DNA of 64,000 nucleotides from Chromatiaceae bacterium (GTDB lineage Bacteria > Pseudomonadota > Gammaproteobacteria > Chromatiales > Chromatiaceae), in contig JACKMU010000008.1 of the NCBI GenBank assembly GCA_024235215.1, forward strand, positions 186,001 to 250,000, read 5' to 3'. Each line of letters starts with the position of its first letter. Position 1 is the first letter of the stretch. Below, in pieces: positions 51,571-60,698 of the stretch. The notes below the pieces were generated by a model that was not told the DNA's origin, did not search any database, and worked only from the letters and a program-made list of their open reading frames with translations. The position numbers were made by a program, and so were the translations under genes.

Positions 51571-52374
51571 ATGAAGAACACACCCGATATTCTGCAAAAG
51601 ATCATTCTGCGCAAACGGGAAGAGATCCGTGAACGCAGCGCTGAGATCCCGTTGGAAAGTTTGCTAAAACTCGCCGGAAATGGGGATTCCCCTCGGGGAT
51701 TTGCCCAGGCCATTGCAGATAGAACGGAACGGGGTCTGGCGGCGGTTGTCGCTGAAATAAAAAAATCGTCGCCCAGCAAGGGGGTGATACGGCCGCAATT
51801 CGACCCGGTTCAGATCGCATCCAGCTACGAACGCGGCGGCGCGACCTGTCTCTCGGTTCTCACCGATTGCGATTTTTTTCACGGCAGCGACGACTACCTG
51901 AGGCAGGCCAGATCAGCCTGTCGCCTGCCGGTCCTGCGCAAAGACTTTATCATCGATCCTTACCAGGTTTACGAGGCACGTGCGATCGGTGCTGACTGTG
52001 TTCTACTCATCCTCGCCTGTCTGGATGATGGCAACCTGAAGCAGTTGCACGAACTTGCCCGGGAACTAGGTATGGACGTGTTGCTGGAGGTACATGACGC
52101 AGCCGAACTGCAGCGCGCACTGGAGCTAGACAACCGCCTGATCGGTATCAACAATCGGGATCTGCGCAGCTTTGAGGTAAACCTTGAGACTACACTTGGG
52201 TTGCTGCGGGAGATCCCGGCAAACCGGATCGTGGTCACCGAGAGCGGAATCCATACGCCGGCAGATGTGGCGCGCATGCGGACTGGTGGGGTCAATGCGT
52301 TCCTGGTTGGTGAAGCATTCATGCGCGCCGAAGAACCCGGCGAAAAGCTGTCCGAACTCTTCTCCAGCAGCTGA
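51571..52374 (+). CDS. trpC: Indole-3-glycerol phosphate synthase
   Basis: TIM-barrel enzyme of 267 residues. Catalytic and substrate motifs are AVVAEIKKSSPSKGVIRPQFDP, LSVLTDCDFFHGSDDYL, PVLRKDFIIDPYQVYEARAIGADCVLLI, LEVHD, IGINNRDLRSFEVNLETT and VTESGIHTPADV. The ATG at 51571 gives the family length. It is separated from trpD by two unrelated small genes; the TRPF domain is not fused. Convergent with the TRAP gene. Confidence 0.96.
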   Translation: MKNTPDILQKIILRKREEIRERSAEIPLESLLKLAGNGDSPRGFAQAIADRTERGLAAVVAEIKKSSPSKGVIRPQFDPVQIASSYERGGATCLSVLTDCDFFHGSDDYLRQARSACRLPVLRKDFIIDPYQVYEARAIGADCVLLILACLDDGNLKQLHELARELGMDVLLEVHDAAELQRALELDNRLIGINNRDLRSFEVNLETTLGLLREIPANRIVVTESGIHTPADVARMRTGGVNAFLVGEAFMRAEEPGEKLSELFSSS

Positions 52375-52385
52375 CTTGGCAACAA

Positions 52386-54974
52386 TCAACCTCCGTTGAG
52401 GTTGAGCCGGCGGCGGCGCTGCAGCGAAATCACTCCTCCCAACACCAATAATGCCGGTAGGTAGATCCAGTACTTCTCTGGCTGCTCCAACGCCACCTCT
52501 ATCGCGGTTATTTCCCAGTCGAAGTCGACACCGGCCTTCTGCGCAGGAGAGTTCCAATCCACATTGTCGACCAGAATGCGCCCTTCGCTCTCACGCAGTT
52601 CGATACCAGCGAACTGCAGCCGTTCGCTGGCAGGTGCCTTCGGACCGAGTGGCAGCGAAATGGTTTTGGAGACTTCGTTGCCGTCCAGCGTCTCACCCTG
52701 CATCATCAGGCGGATATTCGCCTCTTCCGGCTTCCGCTCGGTGACCATGGTGAGTTCGCTTGGTTGCAGTAACGCAAGCGGAGGAAAGAGGCGATCCATC
52801 CAGAAACCGGGACGAAACAGAGTGAAGGCTACCAGCAGCAGCAGTCCGGTTTCCCAAAAGCGGCTTCTAACCAGGAAGAACCCCTGTGTTGCCGCGGCGA
52901 AAAGCAGCATCGCGGTTACCGCACTGGCCACCGTGAATACCAACTCCCACCAGTGATCCACGCCGATCATCAGCAGTTGAGTATTGAAAATAAACATAAA
53001 TGGCAACACGGCGGTACGAATGTCATAAGTAAAACCCTGAATACCGGTTCGGATAGGATCTCCCCGCGAAATTGCAGCGGCAGCATAGGCGGCCAACCCA
53101 ACCGGCGGTGTATCGTCGGCAAGAATGCCGAAATAGAAGACAAAGAGGTGGACCGCGATCAGCGGAACGACCAACCCGTTTTGCTCAGCCAGCGCTACCA
53201 GCGCGGGCGCCATCAGCGCGGAGACGACGATATAGTTGGCCGTCGTGGGTAAACCCATGCCAAGAATCAGGCAGACCAATGCGGTGAAGAACAGCCCCAG
53301 CAGCAGGTAGCCACCCGAAACCAGATCGATAAAATCGGTCATGACCAGACCAATGCCGGTCAGGGTCACCGTCCCCACAACGATTCCAGCGGCAGCGGTC
53401 GCGACACCAATCCCGACCATGTTGCGCGCTCCGGCAACCAGACCGTGAAATAGATCGCTGAATCCCAGTCTGGCGGCTGCGCCCAGCTCGCCGTGTCCAC
53501 GAAAGTGGGCTAGGATCGGACGCTGGGTCACCACGATCACAACCATGAAAACAGTTGCCCAGAAGGCGGAGAGACCGGGCGAAAAACGCTCTACAGTGAG
53601 GCACCAGACCAGCACCACGACGGGCAACAGAAAATGCAGCCCCGACTTGATGGTCGGTCCCGGTTCTGGTAGCCGTACTTCTTCCACGTCGGCATCGTCC
53701 GGAGTCAATTCCGGATATCCGGCGGCGAAACGCAACAGAGCGATATAGATCAGGAAAATTGCACTACCCACCAGCCAGGTGGCCGCATCACCGAATACTG
53801 TCTTGGTCCAGCCGATGCCGAAGTAGACTGCCCCGGAGAGCAGGATAATGCCGAGTATCACAGCTACAAATGTAAGCAGTCGCTGGCTGAAGCTGCTCCG
53901 GGTAGCCCGCGGCAAACCCTTCATATCCGCCTTGACCGCTTCCAGATGGACGATATAGATCAACGCAATGTAGGAGATGATGGCGGGTAGAAAGGCGTGC
54001 TTGATGATCTCCAGGTAGGGCACGCCGACGTATTCGACCATCAGAAATGCGGCAGCACCCATGATCGGCGGGGTGAGCTGGCCGTTGGTGGAGGAAGCCA
54101 CCTCGATGGCGCCGGCCTTTTCAGCGGGAAAACCTACCCGCTTCATCAGCGGGATGGTGAAGGTACCGGTGGTCACCACATTGGCGATGGAGGAGCCCGA
54201 GATCAGCCCGGTCATACCCGAAGCGACCACTGCGGCTTTGGCTGGCCCACCGCGCAGATGACCGAGCAGCGAAAATGAGACCTGAATGAAGTAGTGGCCT
54301 GCACCGGCCCGTTCCAACAGCGCAGCAAACAGCACGAACAGAAAGACGAAATCGGTGGAGACACCCAGCGCTACGCCATAAACACCCTCGGTGGATAGCC
54401 ACTGATGGTCAGCCACCTGATTGAGAGAGGCCCCCTTGTGCGCGATCACCGACGGCATGTAGGGCCCGAAAAAGGTGTAGCAGAGCAGAATGGCCGCGAT
54501 TATCGCAAGTGGGGGACCGAGTGCCCGGCGAGTCGCCTCCAGCAACAGCAGGATGCCGCAGGTAGCCACGACCACATCCGCGGTGATCGGCGCACCCGGT
54601 CGCTGGGACAACTCCTGGTAAAACAGGTACAGATAGGCCGAACTGAAAGCTGCCACCAGGCCGAACAACCAATCCTGAACCGGAACATAGTTGCGCGGTG
54701 AGCTTTTCAGCGTGGGGTAGGAGGTAAAAGCCAGGAAAACCGCAAACGCGAGATGCACCGAACGCGCCTGGGTGGTGTTCAACACACCAAACTCCAACAT
54801 GAAAGGGATGGGAGAAACATACCAGATCTGAAACAGTGACCAGGCCAGCGCGGTGAAAATAAGCACCTTTCCACTTATCCCGACGGGGTCTCGCACACCG
54901 GTATCCACCGTTGACACGAGATCGTGCGTTCCGTTATTGCCGCTGACCTGTAGCTCATTTTTTCTAGTCATCAT
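52386..54974 (-). CDS. TRAP transporter fused permease (DctQM, TAXI type)
   Basis: Inner-membrane protein of 862 residues combining the small (4 TM) and large (12+ TM) TRAP subunits. It has the large-subunit signatures SGSSIANVVTTGTFTIPLMKR, SSTNGQLTPPIMGAAAFLMVEY and LILGMGLPTTANYIVVSALMAPAL, FYFGILADDTPPVGLAAYAAA. After the transporter a PDZ-like extension (about 740-830, VDNVDWNSPAQKAGVDFDWEITAI) leads to a final membrane helix and basic tail. Such proteins work with a TAXI-type periplasmic binding protein, often for dicarboxylates or glutamate; none is present in the window. The ATG at 54974 is preferred to a TTG 18 codons earlier. Confidence 0.88.
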   Translation of the reverse strand: MMTRKNELQVSGNNGTHDLVSTVDTGVRDPVGISGKVLIFTALAWSLFQIWYVSPIPFMLEFGVLNTTQARSVHLAFAVFLAFTSYPTLKSSPRNYVPVQDWLFGLVAAFSSAYLYLFYQELSQRPGAPITADVVVATCGILLLLEATRRALGPPLAIIAAILLCYTFFGPYMPSVIAHKGASLNQVADHQWLSTEGVYGVALGVSTDFVFLFVLFAALLERAGAGHYFIQVSFSLLGHLRGGPAKAAVVASGMTGLISGSSIANVVTTGTFTIPLMKRVGFPAEKAGAIEVASSTNGQLTPPIMGAAAFLMVEYVGVPYLEIIKHAFLPAIISYIALIYIVHLEAVKADMKGLPRATRSSFSQRLLTFVAVILGIILLSGAVYFGIGWTKTVFGDAATWLVGSAIFLIYIALLRFAAGYPELTPDDADVEEVRLPEPGPTIKSGLHFLLPVVVLVWCLTVERFSPGLSAFWATVFMVVIVVTQRPILAHFRGHGELGAAARLGFSDLFHGLVAGARNMVGIGVATAAAGIVVGTVTLTGIGLVMTDFIDLVSGGYLLLGLFFTALVCLILGMGLPTTANYIVVSALMAPALVALAEQNGLVVPLIAVHLFVFYFGILADDTPPVGLAAYAAAAISRGDPIRTGIQGFTYDIRTAVLPFMFIFNTQLLMIGVDHWWELVFTVASAVTAMLLFAAATQGFFLVRSRFWETGLLLLVAFTLFRPGFWMDRLFPPLALLQPSELTMVTERKPEEANIRLMMQGETLDGNEVSKTISLPLGPKAPASERLQFAGIELRESEGRILVDNVDWNSPAQKAGVDFDWEITAIEVALEQPEKYWIYLPALLVLGGVISLQRRRRLNLNGG

Positions 54975-55318
54975 GTCAGTGCTCTTTGATTGTAGTGCTG
55001 GTGACTCGACGATCGGCGTTGTGTACAAGCCAGCGGTTGTTTGTCAACGCGCATTATCAACTGGCATCCCCAGAAACTGCCACCGATCCTTTCATATCCC
55101 GGTCATATAGATTTGCTGCAATCATCGACTGCTCACAATCAACCAGGAAGAGAGAAGTAATTTAATTAAATTAGCAAATTACATGGGCTTATCCAACTTT
55201 TGCATTGGCGACTTTTCCACTTCCCGTAATAGAGTACTGGCTATGGCGATGCTTCCATTTCCTCGGTACACGGATAATAGGTTATGCTTCGCCCTCTTTT
55301 CTATCACATGGAAACACC
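54975..55318. other. Divergent intergenic region
   Basis: Lies between the TRAP gene and a small gene before pfp. It holds the 14-base palindrome AATTTAATTAAATT (55159-55172) and a possible plus-strand promoter TTGGCG-N16-TAATAG (about 55206-55233). No gene supported. Confidence 0.4.
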
Positions 55319-55663
55319 ATGCAAGAGGTTCCTGATATCAGTGACAGTGAGACCTGGGTGATCAAAACCACTCTGCACGAACGTTACCGTGAAGCTTTGG
55401 AACTGCAGATTGCCGATGCCGAGATCCGGCTTCGTCCCTCCGACCGGCATGTCACCTCCTGCCCTGTCTGGTACTGGCAAAGGGAAGATTGCCACTTTGT
55501 GATCTTCAAAACCGGCACCCGCAGATACCGCTGCCAGTTCTTTTACCGACCCTACCAGCAATATGGAACCGGCGTCCCGGAGTATTCCGATATTACCGAG
55601 TGCGTCGTTTCACTACTACAGGCACAGGCAGACCACAGCGCCAAGGAGCGGGGGGATATCTGA
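55319..55663 (+). CDS. Small hypothetical protein upstream of pfp
   Basis: A protein of 114 residues, family not recognised. Start at 55319 chosen because the extension before it is not protein-like. It is compact, aromatic and mixed-charge, with TTLHERYREALELQIADAEIRL, CPVWYWQREDCHFVIFKTGTRRYRCQFFYRPYQQYG and a helical tail. It is soluble. It stands 69 bases upstream of the PPi-phosphofructokinase gene on the same strand, so a shared transcript is likely. Confidence 0.6.
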   Translation: MQEVPDISDSETWVIKTTLHERYREALELQIADAEIRLRPSDRHVTSCPVWYWQREDCHFVIFKTGTRRYRCQFFYRPYQQYGTGVPEYSDITECVVSLLQAQADHSAKERGDI

Positions 55664-55732
55664 GCTCACACGCGACCGTGCCGAAGAATGGAAATGAATT
55701 CAATAGCTTGAGAGGAAACCCAAGGAAAACCA

Positions 55733-56989
55733 ATGAGCAAGAAAAATGCCTTTTATGCACAGTCGGGCGGGGTAACCGCCGTTATCAATGCGTCGGCATG
55801 CGGCGTGATAGAGACCGCACGCAAGCACAGCGATAGAATCGGTAATGTCTATGCCGGTCGCAACGGTATCATCGGTGCGCTGACCGAGGATCTGATCGAT
55901 ACCAGTAGGGAGTCCGCTGCGGCGATCGCCGCGTTACGGCACACCCCCTCCGGGGGCTTCGGTTCTTGCCGCTTCAAACTGAAGGGACTCGAGGAGAGCA
56001 AGCGCGAGTACGAGCGCCTGATAGAGGTGTTCAGGGCGCACGATATCGGTTACTTCTTCTACAACGGTGGCGGTGACTCCGCCGACACCTGTTATAAAGT
56101 ATCCCAGCTCTCTGAGAAGATGGGTTTTCCGGTGCAGGCCATTCATGTTCCCAAGACGGTAGACAATGATCTGCCGATCACCGATAACTGCCCTGGATTC
56201 GGATCGGTTGCCAAATATATTGCGGTTTCCACACTGGAGGCCTCCTATGATGTCCGCTCCATGGCCAAAACCTCAACCAAAGTATTCGTGATCGAAGTGA
56301 TGGGACGCCATGCCGGCTGGATCGCCGCGGCCGGCGGTCTGGTCGAGGATCATGGCATCCCCGTGGTCATCCTTTTCCCGGAGATTAAGTTCAATCAGGA
56401 GACATTCCTGGCCAAGTGTAAGCAGATGATCGAGCAGCACGGTTATGTGACGGTGGTCGTCTCTGAGGGCGCCCATTGGCCGGATGGAAAATTCCTTGCC
56501 GAGCAAGGCACGCGTGACGCCTTTGGTCACGCCCAGTTAGGAGGCGCAGCTCCGGTGGTGGCGAATATGATCAAGGATGCACTGGGCTACAAATACCACT
56601 GGGCAGTAGCCGACTATCTGCAGCGTGCAGCACGCCATCTCGCTTCCCGGAGCGATGTGGAGCAAGCATATGCGCTGGGCAAGGCAGCGGTGGAGTTTGC
56701 TCTCAACGGAGAGAACTCGATCATGCCGACGGTGGTACGCAAATCCACGTCCCCCTACATCTGGGAGATCGGCAAAGCGCCTCTCTCCGAAGTGGCCAAC
56801 GTGGAAAAGATGATGCCTGCAGAGTTTATCTCCGAAGATGGTTTTGGTATCACCCCAGCTTGCAAAGAGTATCTCTATCCGCTCATCGAAGGCGAGGATT
56901 ATCCTCCGTATAAAAACGGGTTGCCAGACTACGTCACGCTGGAGAACCAGTCGGTTGAGAAGAAGCTTGCTGCTTTCAAGCTGAGTTGA
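55733..56989 (+). CDS. pfp: Pyrophosphate-dependent 6-phosphofructokinase
   Basis: A protein of 418 residues that reversibly converts fructose 6-phosphate plus PPi to fructose 1,6-bisphosphate. The phosphate-donor site reads GGGDSADTCYKVS and PKTVDNDLPITDNCPGFGSVAKY; lysine in PKT where ATP enzymes have glycine is the PPi signature. EVMGRHAGWIAAAGG and the C-terminal KNGLPDYVTLE are also typical. Related enzymes in methanotrophs and thiotrophic symbionts also act on sedoheptulose phosphates, running as bisphosphatases that save PPi in the Calvin cycle. It is followed by hppA and ppa on the same strand, consistent with PPi use and recycling. Confidence 0.93.
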   Translation: MSKKNAFYAQSGGVTAVINASACGVIETARKHSDRIGNVYAGRNGIIGALTEDLIDTSRESAAAIAALRHTPSGGFGSCRFKLKGLEESKREYERLIEVFRAHDIGYFFYNGGGDSADTCYKVSQLSEKMGFPVQAIHVPKTVDNDLPITDNCPGFGSVAKYIAVSTLEASYDVRSMAKTSTKVFVIEVMGRHAGWIAAAGGLVEDHGIPVVILFPEIKFNQETFLAKCKQMIEQHGYVTVVVSEGAHWPDGKFLAEQGTRDAFGHAQLGGAAPVVANMIKDALGYKYHWAVADYLQRAARHLASRSDVEQAYALGKAAVEFALNGENSIMPTVVRKSTSPYIWEIGKAPLSEVANVEKMMPAEFISEDGFGITPACKEYLYPLIEGEDYPPYKNGLPDYVTLENQSVEKKLAAFKLS

Positions 56990-57313
56990 AGCCAGACCGG
57001 AAGCCAGTCAATCCTATCGACGGGAGAGGTGCAGATTTTTCGAATCTTCGTTGAAGTAGGAGACTCGCCAATCCGAAAGTACCCTGCCCGCTCCTGGTCA
57101 CATCCATTGATCAGGGGCGGGCCGAACTGGGCGAGAAGGACTGCCGGAAGCAACAGATCGCAATTTTCTCCACCTCCCGGAAAGTCTGCCGCGCCCCGCG
57201 CGACGGCCCTGGGGCGCAAACAAGCTTGTCGAATTCGACCCATATTCTCTGGTAGGATGCACCGGCACGTGGTTCGGTGCAGAATTCTGATAACCAAAAC
57301 TTGAGGAGTACTC
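56990..57313. other. Gap between pfp and hppA
   Basis: 324 bases without a supported gene; small open frames on both strands have no ribosome site or protein character. A GAGGAG site at about 57302-57307 serves hppA. No terminator for pfp is clear. Confidence 0.4.
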
Positions 57314-59350
57314 ATGAGTACCGAGTTAATTTTTTCCCTAATATGTGCGATTGCCGCCTTGGTCTACGGCTATATGTCGGTCAAATGGATATTGGCCAAA
57401 CCTGAAGGCAATGAGCGAATGAAAGAGATCGCCAGTGCTGTTCAGGAGGGCGCATCTGCCTATCTGAATCGTCAATACACAGCCATCGGCATCGTTGGTG
57501 TGGTTCTGCTTGTGATCATTGCGCTGGCACTGGACATCAGCACAGCCATCGGATTCGCCATCGGTGCGGTACTCTCCGGTGCAGCCGGCTACATTGGCAT
57601 GAACATCTCGGTCAGATCCAATTTGCGCACAGCCGAGGCCGCCAATGATGGCATCAACGCCGCACTGCAGATCGCCTTTCGTGGCGGCGCCATCACCGGC
57701 CTGCTGGTTGTGGGCCTTGGCCTGCTGGGTGTCGCCGGCTACTATGCAGCACTCTCCATAGCCGGGGTGAGCAGCTCGGATGCGCTGCACGCGCTGGTCG
57801 GACTCGCCTTCGGCGGCTCATTGATCTCCATCTTTGCCCGACTTGGTGGCGGTATCTTCACCAAGGGTGCAGACGTCGGTGCCGATCTGGTGGGTAAGGT
57901 TGAAGCAGGTATTCCCGAAGACGATCCGCGCAACCCGGCCGTCATCGCAGACAACGTAGGGGACAACGTGGGTGACTGTGCCGGTATGGCAGCTGACCTG
58001 TTCGAGACCTATGCAGTTACCGTGGTAGCCACCATGCTGCTCGGCGGCTTGGTGGTCAAGGGGGCCGAAGCTGCAGCCATCGTCTATCCGCTGGTCCTGG
58101 GTGGTGTCTCCATTATCGCTTCGATCATCGGAACCTACTTCGTCAAGGCCAAAGAGGGCACCACCAATGTGATGCCAGCGCTGTACAGGGGTCTCGCTGT
58201 CGCCGGCGTCATCGCCGCCGTTGTCTACTACGCCGTCACCGCTATTGTGATGGGGGATATTGCTATCGAAGGTGTAGCGAATCCCACGATGGCGCTGTTC
58301 GGTTCCTCCCTGATCGGACTGTTCCTGACCGCGGCGATGGTTGTGATCACCGAATACTACACCTCGACCGAGTACAAACCGGTGCGCTACATCTCGCAGG
58401 CATCCACCACCGGTCATGCCACCAACGTCATCGCGGGTCTGGGTATCTCGATGAAGGCCACCGCCGCACCGGTGTTGGTGATCTGTGCCGCCATATGGGG
58501 AGCCTATGACCTTGCCGGTCTCTATGGCATCGCGATTGCTGCCACCTCGATGCTCTCGATGACCGGTATCATCGTTGCGCTGGATGCCTATGGTCCGATC
58601 ACCGACAACGCCGGTGGTATCGCCGAGATGGCACAACTGGACGAAAAGATCCGCAATATCACCGATCCGCTGGACGCGGTAGGTAACACCACCAAGGCGG
58701 TTACCAAAGGTTATGCGATCGGCTCTGCCGGCCTCGCGGCACTGGTGCTGTTCGCCGACTACACCCACTCTCTCGACGCCCACACCGGTAAGATTACCGC
58801 ATTCGACCTCTCCAACCACATGGTTCTGATCGGTCTCCTGATTGGTGGCATGGTGCCTTATCTGTTTGGTGCGATGGCGATGCAAGCGGTCGGCAAGGCG
58901 GCTGGTGGTATCGTGAATGAGGTACGTCGCCAGTTCCGTGAGATGCCAGGCATTATGGATCGCACCCAGAAGCCAGACTACTCCAAGGCGGTCGACATGT
59001 TGACCAAAGCCGCGATCAAGGAGATGATCGTACCGTCACTGCTGCCGATTGCGGTACCAATCCTGGTCGGCCTGCTGCTTGGACCGCAGGCACTGGGCGG
59101 CCTGCTGATCGGCACCATCGTTACCGGACTGTTCGTCGCCATCTCCATGACCGCCGGTGGCGGTGCGTGGGACAATGCCAAGAAACATATCGAAGACGGC
59201 AATTTCGGCGGCAAAGGTTCGGAAGGACATAAAGCTGCGGTCACCGGTGACACCGTCGGCGACCCCTACAAAGACACGGCGGGCCCAGCCATCAATCCGC
59301 TGATCAAGATCATCAACATTGTCGCGTTGCTGATCGTGCCCTTGCTGTAA
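57314..59350 (+). CDS. hppA: Membrane-bound proton-pumping pyrophosphatase
   Basis: Integral membrane pyrophosphatase of 678 residues (about 16 helices) that couples PPi hydrolysis to ion pumping, or makes PPi from the ion gradient. Substrate-site motifs are DVGADLVGKVEAGIPEDDPRNPAVIADNVGDNVGDCAGM, TDNAGGIAEM, and GDTVGDPYKDTAGPAINPLIKI. Lysine 461 in VGNTTKAVTKGYAIGSAGL is at the position that separates K+-independent (Lys) from K+-dependent (Ala) enzymes, so this is the K+-independent, H+-pumping class. It lies between pfp and ppa. A hairpin follows it at 59361-59391. Confidence 0.96.
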   Translation: MSTELIFSLICAIAALVYGYMSVKWILAKPEGNERMKEIASAVQEGASAYLNRQYTAIGIVGVVLLVIIALALDISTAIGFAIGAVLSGAAGYIGMNISVRSNLRTAEAANDGINAALQIAFRGGAITGLLVVGLGLLGVAGYYAALSIAGVSSSDALHALVGLAFGGSLISIFARLGGGIFTKGADVGADLVGKVEAGIPEDDPRNPAVIADNVGDNVGDCAGMAADLFETYAVTVVATMLLGGLVVKGAEAAAIVYPLVLGGVSIIASIIGTYFVKAKEGTTNVMPALYRGLAVAGVIAAVVYYAVTAIVMGDIAIEGVANPTMALFGSSLIGLFLTAAMVVITEYYTSTEYKPVRYISQASTTGHATNVIAGLGISMKATAAPVLVICAAIWGAYDLAGLYGIAIAATSMLSMTGIIVALDAYGPITDNAGGIAEMAQLDEKIRNITDPLDAVGNTTKAVTKGYAIGSAGLAALVLFADYTHSLDAHTGKITAFDLSNHMVLIGLLIGGMVPYLFGAMAMQAVGKAAGGIVNEVRRQFREMPGIMDRTQKPDYSKAVDMLTKAAIKEMIVPSLLPIAVPILVGLLLGPQALGGLLIGTIVTGLFVAISMTAGGGAWDNAKKHIEDGNFGGKGSEGHKAAVTGDTVGDPYKDTAGPAINPLIKIINIVALLIVPLL

Positions 59351-59360
59351 CAATTAAGCA

Positions 59361-59391
59361 GTGGCGGGTTGGAACCGTGCCAACCCGCTAC
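59361..59391 (+). terminator. Terminator-like hairpin after hppA
   Basis: Stem GTGGCGGGTTGG with CCAACCCGCTAC (one G-T pair) and a seven-base loop, 11 bases past the hppA stop. No T tract follows directly, so it may be a Rho-linked or mRNA-stabilising structure before ppa. Confidence 0.5.
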
Positions 59392-59483
59392 CGCATCTCT
59401 CCCACCATTGAGTTAGTTTTGGCAATTCCCGGGGGGTCGGTTTATCATGCCGGCCTCCTTTTTTCGTTTGCGAGCCTTATCCC

Positions 59484-60032
59484 ATGAATCTGGACAAAGT
59501 CAGCCCGGGCGCCAATCTGCCCAATGAGTTCAATGTGATCATTGAGATCCCGGCCGAATCGGATCCGGTTAAATATGAACTGGACAAAAAGACTGGAGCC
59601 ATGTTTGTCGATCGTTTTATGTCCAGTGCGATGCACTACCCCTGCAACTACGGCTACGTACCCCATACCCTGTCGAAGGACGGTGATCCGGTGGATGTAC
59701 TGGTACTGACCCCCTATCCACTGATCTCCGGCTCGGTGATTACCTGCCGGCCAGTCGGCGTACTCACCATGACCGACGAATCCGGAGATGACGCCAAAGT
59801 ACTCGCGGTACCGACTGACAACCTGTTCAAGGGTTTTCAGCATGTGAACACCTTTCGTGATCTGCCACCACATCTGCTCAGTCAGATTGCCCACTTTTTT
59901 GAGCACTACAAGGACCTGGACGAAGGGAAGTGGGTCCGTGTCGATGGCTGGAAAGGAATTGACGAAGCGAAACAGGAGATCCTGGAAAGTATCAAGATGT
60001 ATCAGGAAGCGCCGGAAAAACCCAACTTCTGA
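59484..60032 (+). CDS. ppa: Inorganic pyrophosphatase (soluble, family I)
   Basis: Cytoplasmic Mg-dependent pyrophosphatase of 182 residues. The metal and substrate residues are in IEIPAESDPVKYELDKKTGAMFVDRF, YPCNYGYVPHTLSKDGDPVDVLVL, GVLTMTDESGDDAKVLAVP and FFEHYKDLDEGKWVRVDGW. Having it next to hppA means the cell can both recover and dissipate PPi energy; how the two are balanced is unknown. Confidence 0.96.
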   Translation: MNLDKVSPGANLPNEFNVIIEIPAESDPVKYELDKKTGAMFVDRFMSSAMHYPCNYGYVPHTLSKDGDPVDVLVLTPYPLISGSVITCRPVGVLTMTDESGDDAKVLAVPTDNLFKGFQHVNTFRDLPPHLLSQIAHFFEHYKDLDEGKWVRVDGWKGIDEAKQEILESIKMYQEAPEKPNF

Positions 60033-60117
60033 GTATTTATTACAATTCACCGCAGGAAAAGCGGCTACCCAAGCTCTCCGCTTTCTCCGACGGGATGCAT
60101 AATCGCAGATCGCAAAA

Positions 60118-60660
60118 ATGAAGATTTGTATTCTATCCGACAGCCACGACCATATCGCTCTGTTGAATGCGGCAGTTGCCGAGGCCAAGAGCAAAGGCGC
60201 AGAGGCGGTGATCCACTGTGGTGATGTGGTGGCACCAAGCACCCTGAAGTGCCTCACCAAACATCAGCTCAAAGTGCACCTGATCCACGGCAACAATACC
60301 GGCGACCTCTACTCTCTGGGGCAGTTGGCAGGCAAGCCTGATAATATCATTCAGTACCACGGTATGGATGCTGGTATCACCCTGGCCAACAGACGTATTT
60401 TTCTGGTGCACTATCCGCACTATGCCCGGGCTATGGCTGTCACCGGCGACTGGGATCTGGTCTGCTGTGGTCACAGTCATAAACTGCAAATCGAACATCT
60501 ACCCAATATCAAAGGCGGCATAACCGTGTTGGTCAACCCGGGAACCATCGGTGGTGTCGGGAGCGACCCCGCCACATATCTGCTCGGAGACCTCGAAACA
60601 ATGCAGTTTGAGCCATTTGAGATTTCCAAGAGCATCGAGCGTGAAGAGTCGTTCGCCTGA
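60118..60660 (+). CDS. YfcE/MJ0936 family metallophosphoesterase
   Basis: Calcineurin-like phosphodiesterase of 180 residues with all metal motifs: ILSDSHDH, IHCGDVV, LIHGNNTGD, LVHYPHYAR and CCGHSHKLQIEH, then LVNPGTIGGVG. Relatives hydrolyse phosphodiesters of unknown physiological identity. The ATG at 60118 places the first motif at residue 6. Probably co-transcribed with ppa. Confidence 0.9.
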   Translation: MKICILSDSHDHIALLNAAVAEAKSKGAEAVIHCGDVVAPSTLKCLTKHQLKVHLIHGNNTGDLYSLGQLAGKPDNIIQYHGMDAGITLANRRIFLVHYPHYARAMAVTGDWDLVCCGHSHKLQIEHLPNIKGGITVLVNPGTIGGVGSDPATYLLGDLETMQFEPFEISKSIEREESFA

Positions 60661-60698
60661 GTGCGTACCACGACAAAAAAAGCTGCACAGAGAACGAG

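Noticed and set aside
57818..58885. Long open frame opposite hppA (355 codons, minus strand)
   Set aside because: The translation is rich in His, Asp and Arg and matches nothing; it is the codon-bias shadow of the conserved hppA gene.
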